This document shows, piece after piece, positions 34,203 to 42,215 of a stretch of 64,000 nt of DNA. Under the pieces are notes generated by a model that worked only from the letters and a program-made list of their open reading frames with translations, ran no database searches and was not told where the DNA came from. Source of the DNA: Devosia sp. YR412 (lineage in GTDB: Bacteria; Pseudomonadota; Alphaproteobacteria; Rhizobiales; Devosiaceae); the NCBI RefSeq assembly GCF_900110945.1, contig NZ_FOFL01000003.1, forward strand, positions 351,001-415,000. Direction: 5' to 3'. The position numbers were made by a program, and so were the translations under genes. Numbering within the stretch: the first letter of the stretch is position 1; the number at the start of each line of letters is the position of its first letter.

Positions 34203-37200
34203 ATGACTTTCGCCCCGCCCCAGTCGGTCAAGGCCATCCTCGGCCCCACCAATACCGGCAAGACCTATTATGCGATCGAGCGCATGCTGGCCCATCCCAC
34301 CGGGATGATCGGCCTGCCGCTGCGTTTGCTGGCGCGCGAAGTCTATCAGCGCTGCGTCGAGCGGGTGGGCGAGGGCGCCGTGGCGCTGGTCACCGGCGAA
34401 GAGCGCATCGTGCCGCCCAAGCCGCGCTTCTGGGTCTGTACCGTCGAAGCCATGCCGATGGATATCCGCGTCGATTGCGTGGCGATCGACGAAATCCAGA
34501 CCGCCATCGATTTCGACCGCGGCCATGTCTTTACCGACCGCATCCTGAATGCCCGCGGCAGCATGGAAACCCTGTTGCTGGGCGCCGCCACCATGGCGCC
34601 GATTATCCGCAAACTCCTGCCGCATGCCGAAATCATCGACCGGCCGCGCTTTTCCCAGCTGACCTATGCCGGCTCCAAGAAAATCTCGCGCCAGCCGACC
34701 CGCTCGGCCATCGTCGCCTTCTCAGCCCGGCAGGTCTATGCCATTGCCGAACTGATCCGCCGCGAGCGCGGTGGCGCCGCCGTGGTGATGGGCGCGCTAT
34801 CGCCCCGCACCCGCAATGCGCAGGTGGAGCTCTATCAGAATGGCGATGTGGATTTTCTCGTCGCCACCGATGCCATCGGCATGGGTCTCAACCTCGATAT
34901 CCACCATGTCGCCTTTGCCGACGACCATAAGTTCGATGGCCGCACCAGCCGCGAATTGACGCCCGCCGAGATCGGCCAGATCGCGGGCCGCGCCGGTCGT
35001 CATGCCCGCAACGGCACCTTTGGCGTCACCGGCGGCACCGACGCCTTTGACGAAGAATTGGTCGTGGCGCTCGAAACGCACGACTTCGCGCCGGTAAAAG
35101 TGCTGCAATGGCGCAACAATCAGCTGGATTTCTCATCCATCGCTGCCCTGCAACATAGTCTCGATGCTTCGCCCGAACACCGGAGCCTCACCAGGGTGCC
35201 GATCGCCAAGGACCAGCAGGCCCTCGAGTTCGTGTCGCGCAATGAGGCTGGTGCGCTGGCGCGCGGTCTCGATGGGGCGCGCCTGCTCTGGGAATGCTGC
35301 CAGATCCCGGATTATCAGGGAATTTCGCCGGCTGCGCATGGCGAAATCGTCACCAAGGTCTATACCGACCTGGTCAAGAAGCGCCATGTCAACGCCGACT
35401 GGATTGCCGAGCAGGTCCGCTTTTGCGACAATACCAGCGGCGATATTGACACGCTGAGCAACCGGATCAAGCAGATCCGGACATGGACCTTCGTCGCCAA
35501 TCGCAAAAACTGGCTTGCAGACCCTTCACATTGGCGCGAAAAGACCCGAGACATTGAGGACAGGCTGAGCGACGCTCTTCATGAGCGATTGACCCAGCGC
35601 TTCGTCGACCGGCGCACCAGCGTCTTGCTGCGTCATCTGAAAGACAAACGTATGGCATCTTCCGAGATCAATGAGCGCGGCGAAGTACGGCTGGAAGGCC
35701 ATCTCATCGGCACGCTTGAAGGCTTCCGTTTTACCCTGGCACGCAATGATGGCGACGCCGACATCAAGGGGGTGCGCACGGCAGCCGACCAGGTGGTGGC
35801 GCCAGAAATCCATAACCGGGCTGACCGGCTAGCCGGAGCCCCGAACGAAGAGTTCGTGCTGGCCACCGATGGCAAGCTGCGCTGGAAGGGCGATATTGTC
35901 GCCGAGCTGATCGAGGGCGATGCGCTGTATCGTCCGCGCATCCTGATGCTGGCCGATGAATCACTCACCGGTGTCGATCTCGAACGCGTGCAGGATCGCC
36001 TGTCGCTCTGGCTGCGCCATCACATCAACACCGTGCTCGAAGGCGTCATGGCGCTGGAAGCGCCGGCCGATCTCGAAGGCACTGCCCGCGGTATTGCCTA
36101 CCAGCTCTATGAGCATATCGGCCTGATCCCGCGCGCCCAGGTGGCCGATGACGTCAAGAATCTCGATCAGGACGTCCGCGGCAAGCTGCGCAAGCTGGGC
36201 ATCAAGTTCGGCGCCTACCACATCTACCTGCCGCTGAGCCTCAAGCCCGCTCCGCGCGAGCTGGCACTGATCCTCTTCGCATTGAAGAATGGCGGCGTAC
36301 GTCAGGCCGGCGTCACCGATATTCCGCATATCGTTCTCTCGGGCCGCACCTCTTTCGTGGTCGATCCCGAAGTCGATACCCGCCTCTATGAGACCGCCGG
36401 CTTCAAGGTGGCCGGTAAGCGTGCCGTGCGCGTCGATATCCTCGAGCGCCTTGCCGATATCATCCGTCCGCTGATCGCGCTCGATGCCGGTCGTCCCTAT
36501 GCCGGCGAGCTGCCGGCTGGTGCCGCCGAAGGCAATGGTTTCCGCGTCACCGTGGAAATGACCTCGCTGCTCGGCTGCTCGGGCGAAGACTTCGCCTCGA
36601 TCCTCAATTCGCTGGGCTACAAGGTCAAGCGCACTCCAAAGGTCGCGGCAGCAGTTGCCGCCGAGGCCTCTGCCGAAGCTGCGGCGCTGGAAGAAGTGCT
36701 GGCCGAAAATCCGGCGAGCACCGATGCCGTCGAAGAACAGCCCGTCGAGGCCGTCACCGCCGATGCCGTCCCGTCGGTGGAAGCCGATATCCCGGCCACC
36801 ACCATTGTCGAAGCTGCGGCCCCAAGTGCCGAAGCCGAGCCTGCCGTTGCGGCAGAGCCCGAGTTCGACGAAGTGTGGTCGCCGGCTGGCAAGCGTCCGG
36901 ACAATAAGCGCCACGGTGAAAACCGTCGCCGTCCGGAAGGCGAGACCCAGGCCAAGCGTCCCGAGCGCAACCAGCGCCCGTCGGCGCCGCGTCGTCCAGA
37001 AGGCGAAGTGCAGGACCTTACCAAGGCTCGTCACCTGCAGCCCAAGCCGACCCGTCCGGAAGGCCGCCCGGCCCGCGCCGAAAACCGTCGCCCGGATGAC
37101 CAGAAGGGCGAACGCGCCCGTTTCGAACGCCCTGCCGCCGAGCCGCGCAAGGAAAAGACCTTCGATCCGGATAGCCCCTTCGCCAAGCTGCTGGCGCTCA

Positions 37201-37220
37201 AGGCGCCCAAGGGACAATAA
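34203..37220 (+). CDS. Suv3-type helicase with long charged tail
   Basis: A 1005-residue superfamily 2 helicase like the alphaproteobacterial relatives of mitochondrial SUV3 RNA helicase. Walker A GPTNTGKT is at about 14-21 and the Walker B equivalent DEIQ at about 96-99; VATDAIGMGLNLDIHHVAFAD and EIGQIAGRAGRHARNGTFG mark the second RecA domain. After about residue 780 the chain becomes Ala/Glu-rich and then Arg/Pro/Glu-rich, a likely disordered RNA-binding tail. No clear ribosome binding site precedes the ATG; GTG at 34176 is an alternative. An S4 RNA-binding gene follows two bases later. Confidence 0.9.
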   Translation: MTFAPPQSVKAILGPTNTGKTYYAIERMLAHPTGMIGLPLRLLAREVYQRCVERVGEGAVALVTGEERIVPPKPRFWVCTVEAMPMDIRVDCVAIDEIQTAIDFDRGHVFTDRILNARGSMETLLLGAATMAPIIRKLLPHAEIIDRPRFSQLTYAGSKKISRQPTRSAIVAFSARQVYAIAELIRRERGGAAVVMGALSPRTRNAQVELYQNGDVDFLVATDAIGMGLNLDIHHVAFADDHKFDGRTSRELTPAEIGQIAGRAGRHARNGTFGVTGGTDAFDEELVVALETHDFAPVKVLQWRNNQLDFSSIAALQHSLDASPEHRSLTRVPIAKDQQALEFVSRNEAGALARGLDGARLLWECCQIPDYQGISPAAHGEIVTKVYTDLVKKRHVNADWIAEQVRFCDNTSGDIDTLSNRIKQIRTWTFVANRKNWLADPSHWREKTRDIEDRLSDALHERLTQRFVDRRTSVLLRHLKDKRMASSEINERGEVRLEGHLIGTLEGFRFTLARNDGDADIKGVRTAADQVVAPEIHNRADRLAGAPNEEFVLATDGKLRWKGDIVAELIEGDALYRPRILMLADESLTGVDLERVQDRLSLWLRHHINTVLEGVMALEAPADLEGTARGIAYQLYEHIGLIPRAQVADDVKNLDQDVRGKLRKLGIKFGAYHIYLPLSLKPAPRELALILFALKNGGVRQAGVTDIPHIVLSGRTSFVVDPEVDTRLYETAGFKVAGKRAVRVDILERLADIIRPLIALDAGRPYAGELPAGAAEGNGFRVTVEMTSLLGCSGEDFASILNSLGYKVKRTPKVAAAVAAEASAEAAALEEVLAENPASTDAVEEQPVEAVTADAVPSVEADIPATTIVEAAAPSAEAEPAVAAEPEFDEVWSPAGKRPDNKRHGENRRRPEGETQAKRPERNQRPSAPRRPEGEVQDLTKARHLQPKPTRPEGRPARAENRRPDDQKGERARFERPAAEPRKEKTFDPDSPFAKLLALKAPKGQ

Positions 37221-37222
37221 GA

Positions 37223-37633
37223 TTGGCAGCACCTGTCGAACCCGTCCGCAAGGAGCGGCTCGACAAGTTCCTGTTCTTTTCGCGCGCGCTGAAATCGCGC
37301 ACGCTGGCCCAGAAATACATCGAAACCGGCGCCGTCCGCGTCAACTCCGAACGCACTATCCGCTCCGACCACAAGGTCGGGGCGGGCGATGTCCTGACCA
37401 TGGACCTGCACAACCGCATCCTGGTCTGGCGCATCCTCGACTGCGGCGTGCGCCGCGGTCCGGCTCCCGAAGCCCAGGGTCTCTACGAAGACCTCTCCCC
37501 GCCAGCCCTGCCCAAATCCGAACAGTCACCTTATGAGGCCGCCATCGCCCAGCGCGGCGATGGGGCAGGCCGCCCGACGAAAAAGGAACGACGGGAGACC
37601 GATCGCTTGCGCGGGGATGACGGCGAAGACTGA
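37223..37633 (+). CDS. RNA-binding S4 domain protein
   Basis: A 136-residue protein with an S4 domain at about 10-75: RLDKFLFFSRALKSRTLAQKYIETGAVRVN, like Hsp15 (HslR) and heat-shock ribosome-rescue factors. The tail is basic and acidic mixed (PTKKERRETDRLRGDDGED). It starts with TTG at 37223 after AAGGGA and follows the helicase stop by two bases, so both are probably made together and act on RNA or ribosomes. Confidence 0.9.
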   Translation: MAAPVEPVRKERLDKFLFFSRALKSRTLAQKYIETGAVRVNSERTIRSDHKVGAGDVLTMDLHNRILVWRILDCGVRRGPAPEAQGLYEDLSPPALPKSEQSPYEAAIAQRGDGAGRPTKKERRETDRLRGDDGED

Positions 37634-37635
37634 CC

Positions 37636-38136
37636 ATGACTATTCCCACCCTCACTACAGCACGGCTCATCCTCCGTCCGCCCACGCTGGCCGATTTCCC
37701 ACTGATGGAAAAACTCCTGCTGTCCGATCGCGCCCGCTACATGGGCGGACCCTATACGCCGATCGGAGCATGGCGAGTCTATTGCCAGGATATCGCGCTG
37801 TGGCAGATGTTCGGCCATGGTGCCTTGATGATGGACCTTCGCGACAGCGGTACCTGTGTCGGCCAGGTCGGTATCAATCACGGGCCGCTGTTTCCCGAAA
37901 AGGAACTGGGCTGGCTGCTGTTCGAGGGCTTTGAAGGCTACGGCTATGCCGCCGAGGCCGCGATGGCCCTGCGCGACTGGGCTTTTGCCGAATTGAAGCT
38001 GGAAAGCCTCGTCAGCTATATCGACTCGGCCAATCATGCCTCTGTTGCCGTGGCCGAGCGGCTCGGTGCCGTGCTCGATCCCGATGCCCAGCGGCACGAC
38101 CCCGAAGATCTCGTCTATCGTCACTGGCCAACCTAA
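37636..38136 (+). CDS. GNAT family N-acetyltransferase (RimJ/RimL-like)
   Basis: A 166-residue acetyltransferase. TTARLILRPPTLADFPLMEKLL at the N-terminus and GWLLFEGFEGYGYAAEAAMALRDWAF (acetyl-CoA loop) plus SANHASVAVAERLGA at the C-terminus are typical of the RimJ/L subgroup, which modifies protein N-termini or small molecules. It begins three bases after the S4 gene and ends at a terminator. Substrate unknown. Confidence 0.9.
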   Translation: MTIPTLTTARLILRPPTLADFPLMEKLLLSDRARYMGGPYTPIGAWRVYCQDIALWQMFGHGALMMDLRDSGTCVGQVGINHGPLFPEKELGWLLFEGFEGYGYAAEAAMALRDWAFAELKLESLVSYIDSANHASVAVAERLGAVLDPDAQRHDPEDLVYRHWPT

Positions 38137-38141
38137 ATAAA

Positions 38142-38163
38142 AGGCCCGGTTTTCACCGGGCCT
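38142..38163. terminator. Hairpin terminator between converging genes
   Basis: AGGCCCGGT-TTTC-ACCGGGCCT, six bases after the GNAT stop and just before the end of the PRC-barrel gene. The left flank is A-rich (AAATAAA), so it fits best as a terminator for the minus-strand gene, but serves both. Confidence 0.75.
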
Positions 38164-38172
38164 GTGGTCGAC

Positions 38173-38475
38173 TTAGTGATGGTGATGATGCTCGGGCATC
38201 TTTTCCAGCTGGTCCTTGGTCCAGCTCGTCACGGCGTGGACGTCGCCATCCTCGTCGCGCATGAACTGCAGGTCTGCGACCGGAACGGCCACTGGCTTGG
38301 CGCCGAGACCGAGGAAGCCGCCGACATCGACGATGATCTCGCTGGCCGCGCCTGAACCATGCACATGGGACACATGGCCCACCTTGTGGTCATCGGCGCC
38401 ATAGATGGTTGCCCCTTCGAGCAGCGACGGGGTCAGCTCCGTGGCCGACAGGCGAATATGGTTGGTATGGTCCAT
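38173..38475 (-). CDS. PRC-barrel domain protein with native poly-His tail
   Basis: A 100-residue PRC-barrel protein. The domain spans about 15-80 (ATIYGADDHKVGHVSHVHGSG, EIIVDVGGFLGLGAKPVAVPV). AGGAG nine bases upstream supports the ATG at 38475. The protein ends in PEHHHHH and has other His residues (HKVGHVSHVHG), suggesting metal binding or simply a surface trait. PRC-barrel proteins of this type are common stress-linked proteins in Hyphomicrobiales. It diverges from fdxA. Confidence 0.88.
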   Translation of the reverse strand: MDHTNHIRLSATELTPSLLEGATIYGADDHKVGHVSHVHGSGAASEIIVDVGGFLGLGAKPVAVPVADLQFMRDEDGDVHAVTSWTKDQLEKMPEHHHHH

Positions 38476-38655
38476 GATGAGGCTCCTTTTGTTGGACTGG
38501 GACAATCCGCGGGAGCCGATAGCGTTCCGGATCGGGGCAAAAGCTTTCGTGACAGCCGCGGCCTGCGCCAAAAGGTGCGCCGTGGCAGCCTTGCAGCCCG
38601 GATAAAAACGGTTTAGCACCGGACCCGTTGAGAACCCGCCGGACTGCCGCCCGAT

Positions 38656-38994
38656 ATGACCTATATCGTCACCGATAATTGCATCGCCTGCAAATACACC
38701 GACTGTGTCGAAGTTTGCCCCGTGGATTGTTTCTACGAGGGCGAGAACATGCTGGTGATTCATCCGGACGAGTGTATCGACTGCGGCGTCTGCGAGCCGG
38801 AATGCCCAGCCGAAGCCATCAAGCCCGATACCGAGTCGGGGCTCGACGAATGGCTGGCGCTGAACACCAAATTCGCCTCGCTCTGGCCCAACCTGACCGA
38901 ACGCCGCGATCCGCTGCCGGAAGCCAAGGAAAAGGACGGCGAAGACGGTAAGCTGGCCAAGTATTTTTCCGAGACTGCTGGCGAAGGCGACTAA
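38656..38994 (+). CDS. fdxA: 7Fe ferredoxin FdxA
   Basis: A 112-residue seven-iron ferredoxin. Cys 9, 17 and 50 should hold a [3Fe-4S] cluster, and Cys 21, 40, 43 and 46 a [4Fe-4S] cluster, the same spacing as Azotobacter ferredoxin I; Cys 12 and 25 are the non-ligand cysteines of that family. The C-terminal ~55 residues ([19 protein letters not shown]...) are typical of FdxA. It carries electrons in the cytosol. carD follows after a 572-bp gap. Confidence 0.96.
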   Translation: MTYIVTDNCIACKYTDCVEVCPVDCFYEGENMLVIHPDECIDCGVCEPECPAEAIKPDTESGLDEWLALNTKFASLWPNLTERRDPLPEAKEKDGEDGKLAKYFSETAGEGD

Positions 38995-39048
38995 GGCTCA
39001 GTGCCTTCTCTTTCGATCTTGCCTCTGACGACCGCGTCTAGTTGCGGT

Positions 39049-39171
39049 GTCATCCTTGCATTAAGCCGGGATTCATCTCGAGATTTTGCCGCAGCCGCAA
39101 GGTGGTTCGATCGATCTAGCGGCCGTAACCCCATCTCAGGATGGGCCCCGGCTCAAGGCCGGGGTGACATC
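39049..39171. repeat. Family A two-armed palindromic element (copy 4)
   Basis: Left arm GTCATCCTTGCATTAAGCC has drifted (three or more changes from the family), while the right arm GGCTCAAGGCCGGGGTGAC is intact; the core keeps CAGCCGCAAGGTGGTTCG. It lies in the fdxA-carD gap, so it looks like a decaying copy. Confidence 0.8.
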
Positions 39172-39312
39172 GGGGGCGTGAAGCCAGCAGTGCACGTCTA
39201 AAGCGGTGACCCTCGGCGGGTGTGGAAAGGCTGTGCGCAAGCTGTGATAACCACCTACAGCCACACCCCCGCCCCATTGCCTATGCGTCCAACAGGCCTT
39301 GATTCGTAGTTT

Positions 39313-39341
39313 TTGATTTTGCTGAAATTTTGTGCTATGGT
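39313..39341 (+). promoter_or_regulatory. Candidate promoter of the carD leader
   Basis: TTGATT (39313-39318), a 17-base spacer and TATGGT (39336-39341) in a locally AT-rich stretch that contrasts with the GC-rich surroundings. Transcription would start near 39348. Confidence 0.55.
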
Positions 39342-39344
39342 CCT

Positions 39345-39399
39345 CAACAATGCAGTTGAGCCCGTCACCCAGCCCGTGCCTCCAGGCACGATTTTTTTG
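39345..39399 (+). ncRNA. Putative short RNA or attenuator in the carD leader
   Basis: Directly after the candidate promoter come the hairpin CTCAAC-AATGCA-GTTGAG and then CGTGCCT-CC-AGGCACG followed by ATTTTTTTG (39375-39399), an ideal intrinsic terminator. The predicted transcript is about 50 nt with two stems; CCUCC, an anti-Shine-Dalgarno sequence, sits at the top of the second. It could be an independent sRNA or a transcription attenuator controlling carD, whose start is 170 bases downstream. Predicted from sequence only. Confidence 0.5.
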
Positions 39400-39566
39400 A
39401 CAACATCGTTAGATGCACTGACCTCCGGGAAAAGCGGACCCGGATGGCCATGGGGCTTTTTGCTGCGCGCGGCGTTCCGTTTGGACGTCAGGTAAAGAGT
39501 AGAGGTGGACGGTCCTTCCCGCAGGGAACTGTCCATTTTGGGGCGTCAACAAGGAGTTCCAAGAAT

Positions 39567-40133
39567 ATGGTAGCCAAGAAGGTACAGACACGGCTCGGTT
39601 TCAAGACCGGCGAGTACGTTGTGTATCCGGCGCATGGCGTCGGCGTGATCGTCTCGATCGAGGAACAGGAAGTTGCCGGACTGACCCTTGAGCTGTTCGT
39701 CATCAGTTTCGAACAGGACAAGCTGACCCTTCGCGTGCCCGTCGCCAAGATCAAGTCCGTCGGTATGCGCAAGCTGGCCGAAGAGGACATGGTGACCCAG
39801 GCGCTGACCACCGTCACCGGTCGCGCTCGCGTCAAGCGCACCATGTGGTCGCGCCGCGCCCAGGAATATGAAGCCAAGATCAATTCGGGCGACCTGATCG
39901 CCATTTCGGAAGTCGTGCGCGACCTCTACCGCTCGGAAGAGCAGCCGGAGCAGTCCTATTCGGAACGCCAGCTGTTCGAACAGGCGATGGACCGCATGAG
40001 CCGCGAAATCGGTGCCGTCAACAAGCTGACGCTGACCGAAGCCGTGCAGCTGATCGAAAAGAACCTGGCCAAGTCCCCCAAGCGCACCAAGGCCGATGCC
40101 GAGCCGGAAGGCGACGAGGAAGCTGCCGCGTAA
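39567..40133 (+). CDS. carD: CarD family transcriptional regulator
   Basis: A 188-residue CarD/CdnL-type protein that binds RNA polymerase beta through an N-terminal Tudor-like domain (GFKTGEYVVYPAHGVGVIVSIEEQEVAG) and promoter DNA through the C-terminal helical domain (about 75-165). Such proteins stabilise open complexes, notably at rRNA promoters. AAGGAG (39551-39556) fixes the ATG at 39567. The C-terminus is Lys/Glu-rich. The unusually long leader contains a terminator-like structure, which may set expression. Confidence 0.94.
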   Translation: MVAKKVQTRLGFKTGEYVVYPAHGVGVIVSIEEQEVAGLTLELFVISFEQDKLTLRVPVAKIKSVGMRKLAEEDMVTQALTTVTGRARVKRTMWSRRAQEYEAKINSGDLIAISEVVRDLYRSEEQPEQSYSERQLFEQAMDRMSREIGAVNKLTLTEAVQLIEKNLAKSPKRTKADAEPEGDEEAAA

Positions 40134-40156
40134 GCGATTAGCACCGAGAGAACACG

Positions 40157-40188
40157 AAGGGGCTGGTGGCAACACCGGCCCTTTTTGT
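40157..40188 (+). terminator. carD terminator
   Basis: GGGGCTGGTG-GCAA-CACCGGCCC followed by TTTTTG, 24 bases after the carD stop; one G-U pair in the stem. Confidence 0.9.
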
Positions 40189-40243
40189 TTCACACATCGG
40201 CGCGCTCAACGCTAACAGTCTGTTAACGCATTGCGGTAGGATG

Positions 40244-41080
40244 CTAAGGCTTCAAGGCCCCCAGCGCATCGCCCAGCCGCGTCTTGGCGCTACCCGGTTT
40301 GAGTGGTTGCTGCTGGCTTTCATGTGGCACCCAGCCGGACAGCCAGATCACTTCCAGCGTCGCCCTGATGCGCCCATCGGAGTCGCCATCGCGCTCGGCA
40401 TAGGCGGCTGCGGCGGCGCTGAGCAGGGCAGGGGTGGCAAAACGTTTTGCCCTATCCACTAGTGGGTTACTCGCCCCCAGTGCCTTGAGCTCGGCCATCA
40501 GCGCAAAGGGGCTGGAATAGCGCACGACATGGGTTTCGACATCGGCCACCGGCAGCGCCAGCCCGGCCCTTTGCAGCAATGCCCCGGCGTCGCGAACCTG
40601 GATCATTGGCGCTACTCGCGCCGAAGCCCCGCCGAACACTTGCGCATCGGCCGCCAGAAACGCCTCGCGCAATTCGGTCAGCGTTTCCCCGCCTAAAGCA
40701 GCGATCATCAACAGCCCGTCGGGCGCCAGTTTTGCCCGCAAACGCGCCAGATAGCCGGGCACATCGTTGATCGCCTGCAGGTGCAGCACCGAGACCACGA
40801 GGTTATAGTTGTCCCCCTCCAGCGGCGGCATGTCATTATCGCCGGCAAAAGCCGCATAGCGCTGGAAGGGAAAAGTCGCGCTGGCCGTCCTGCCGATCGT
40901 CGGAAGTTTTTCGAGATCCGGCCCGATGATCGCGGCTTTGGGAAATTCGCGGATCAGCGCAGCGAGGCGGTCTTCCAGATCGGCCAGGACTAGGTCGGTG
41001 ACGAAATCGCTGCTCTCCGTCCGCCGCGCCAGATGGCGGGCGACGAGGGCAGAATCGAAAATGGCGGGCGGCTGGGTCAT
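40244..41080 (-). CDS. SAM-dependent methyltransferase-fold protein (NDUFAF5/BioC-like)
   Basis: A 278-residue class I methyltransferase-fold protein. It starts IFDSALVARHLARRTESSDFVTD, typical of the alphaproteobacterial relatives of mitochondrial complex I factor NDUFAF5; the LHLQAINDVPGYLARLRAKLAPDGLLMIAALGGETLTELREAF stretch matches that group. Here the SAM-binding glycine motif is weak. NDUFAF5 hydroxylates an arginine of a complex I subunit, so a role in respiration is possible. Diverges from comF. Confidence 0.87.
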   Translation of the reverse strand: MTQPPAIFDSALVARHLARRTESSDFVTDLVLADLEDRLAALIREFPKAAIIGPDLEKLPTIGRTASATFPFQRYAAFAGDNDMPPLEGDNYNLVVSVLHLQAINDVPGYLARLRAKLAPDGLLMIAALGGETLTELREAFLAADAQVFGGASARVAPMIQVRDAGALLQRAGLALPVADVETHVVRYSSPFALMAELKALGASNPLVDRAKRFATPALLSAAAAAYAERDGDSDGRIRATLEVIWLSGWVPHESQQQPLKPGSAKTRLGDALGALKP

Positions 41081-41121
41081 CGGGGTCTTGCGGCCGGTTG
41101 GGGACGTGGCACTATGGCCTT

Positions 41122-41919
41122 ATGCAGAGCGCTGACGGGCTTGTCAAAACACCGCGCTGGACCAGCGGCCTTGTCGCGGGCGCCCGCCGCCTTGGCAGCA
41201 TGCTGCTCGACATCGCCTACCCACCCGTCTGCCTCAATTGCGATGCGCCGACCGCCGCGCCAGACGTGCTTTGTGCCAATTGCTTCCACCGCTTGCGCCC
41301 GATCACCGCGCCGCTGTGCCCGGTCCTCGGCCTGCCCTTCGAGGTCTCGCTCGGGCCTGACATGCTCTCGGCCGAGGCCATTGCCGATCCGCCGCCCTTT
41401 AGCCGCGCCCGCTCGGCAGTGGTCTATAACGAAGTCGCCCGGACGCTGGTCTCCCGCCTCAAATATGGCGACCGGCCCGAACTGGCCCGCTTCTGCGCCC
41501 GACTGATGGCTGGTGCCGGCCACGAACTCTGGCCCGGCAACCCGATCCTGGTCCCCGTGCCGCTGCATCCCACCCGCCAGCGCGAGCGACGTTACAACCA
41601 GTCGGCTGAACTGGCCCAGGCTCTAGGGAAATACACCGGCCTTGCCGTCGATACGGACCTCGTCCGCCGCATTCGCAAGACGCGGCAGCAGGTTGGCCTG
41701 TCCGGCGACGGACGGCAGCGGAACGTCGCGGGCGCCTTTGCCGTTCACCCCGACATGCTGCTGCGCAGCAAGGGCCGGCGGGTGGTGCTGGTTGACGATG
41801 TCTATACCACCGGCGCCACGACCAAGGCGGTGACCCGCGTGCTGCTCAAGGGTGGTGCCGAATCTGTCGATGTGATGAGTTTTGCCCGCGTTGTCATTGG
41901 AACGGAACTGCCCATATAA
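41122..41919 (+). CDS. ComF family phosphoribosyltransferase-fold protein
   Basis: A 265-residue ComF protein. Zinc-finger cysteines occur in VCLNC and VLCANC near residues 37-55, and the phosphoribosyltransferase PRPP loop is VVLVDDVYTTGATTKA. The ERRYNQSAELAQAL segment is typical. ComF proteins are linked with DNA uptake in competent bacteria, but are widespread in non-competent ones with unknown function. It is followed closely by grxC. Confidence 0.92.
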   Translation: MQSADGLVKTPRWTSGLVAGARRLGSMLLDIAYPPVCLNCDAPTAAPDVLCANCFHRLRPITAPLCPVLGLPFEVSLGPDMLSAEAIADPPPFSRARSAVVYNEVARTLVSRLKYGDRPELARFCARLMAGAGHELWPGNPILVPVPLHPTRQRERRYNQSAELAQALGKYTGLAVDTDLVRRIRKTRQQVGLSGDGRQRNVAGAFAVHPDMLLRSKGRRVVLVDDVYTTGATTKAVTRVLLKGGAESVDVMSFARVVIGTELPI

Positions 41920-41954
41920 GAATGCAAACGCCTCGTCTCGTTAGGAGAATTGTC

Positions 41955-42209
41955 TTGGCCAAGATCGAAATCTACACCACGCCAACCTGCCCCTATTGCC
42001 ACGCCGCCAAGGCGCTGCTCAATGAAAAGGGTGCCGACTATACCGAGATCACCGTGCTCGACCCCGACCTGCGTGCCGCGATGACCGAGCGCGCCCATGG
42101 CCGCCGCACCGTGCCGCAGATCTTCATCGGCGAGACCCATGTCGGCGGCTATGACGACATGGCCGCGCTCGACCGCCAGGGCGAGCTCGACAGCCTGCTG
42201 GCGAACTAG
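41955..42209 (+). CDS. grxC: Glutaredoxin 3
   Basis: An 84-residue dithiol glutaredoxin with the CPYC active site (Cys 12 and 15) and RRTVPQIFIGETHVGGYDDM, which holds the cis-Pro and glutathione-binding residues. The TTG at 41955 is chosen because AGGAG (41943-41947) stands seven bases before it and it gives the standard length; an ATG at 41922 would add 11 residues. Probably in an operon comF-grxC-nitrilase-DUF1178. Confidence 0.94.
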   Translation: MAKIEIYTTPTCPYCHAAKALLNEKGADYTEITVLDPDLRAAMTERAHGRRTVPQIFIGETHVGGYDDMAALDRQGELDSLLAN

Positions 42210-42215
42210 TCGGCC

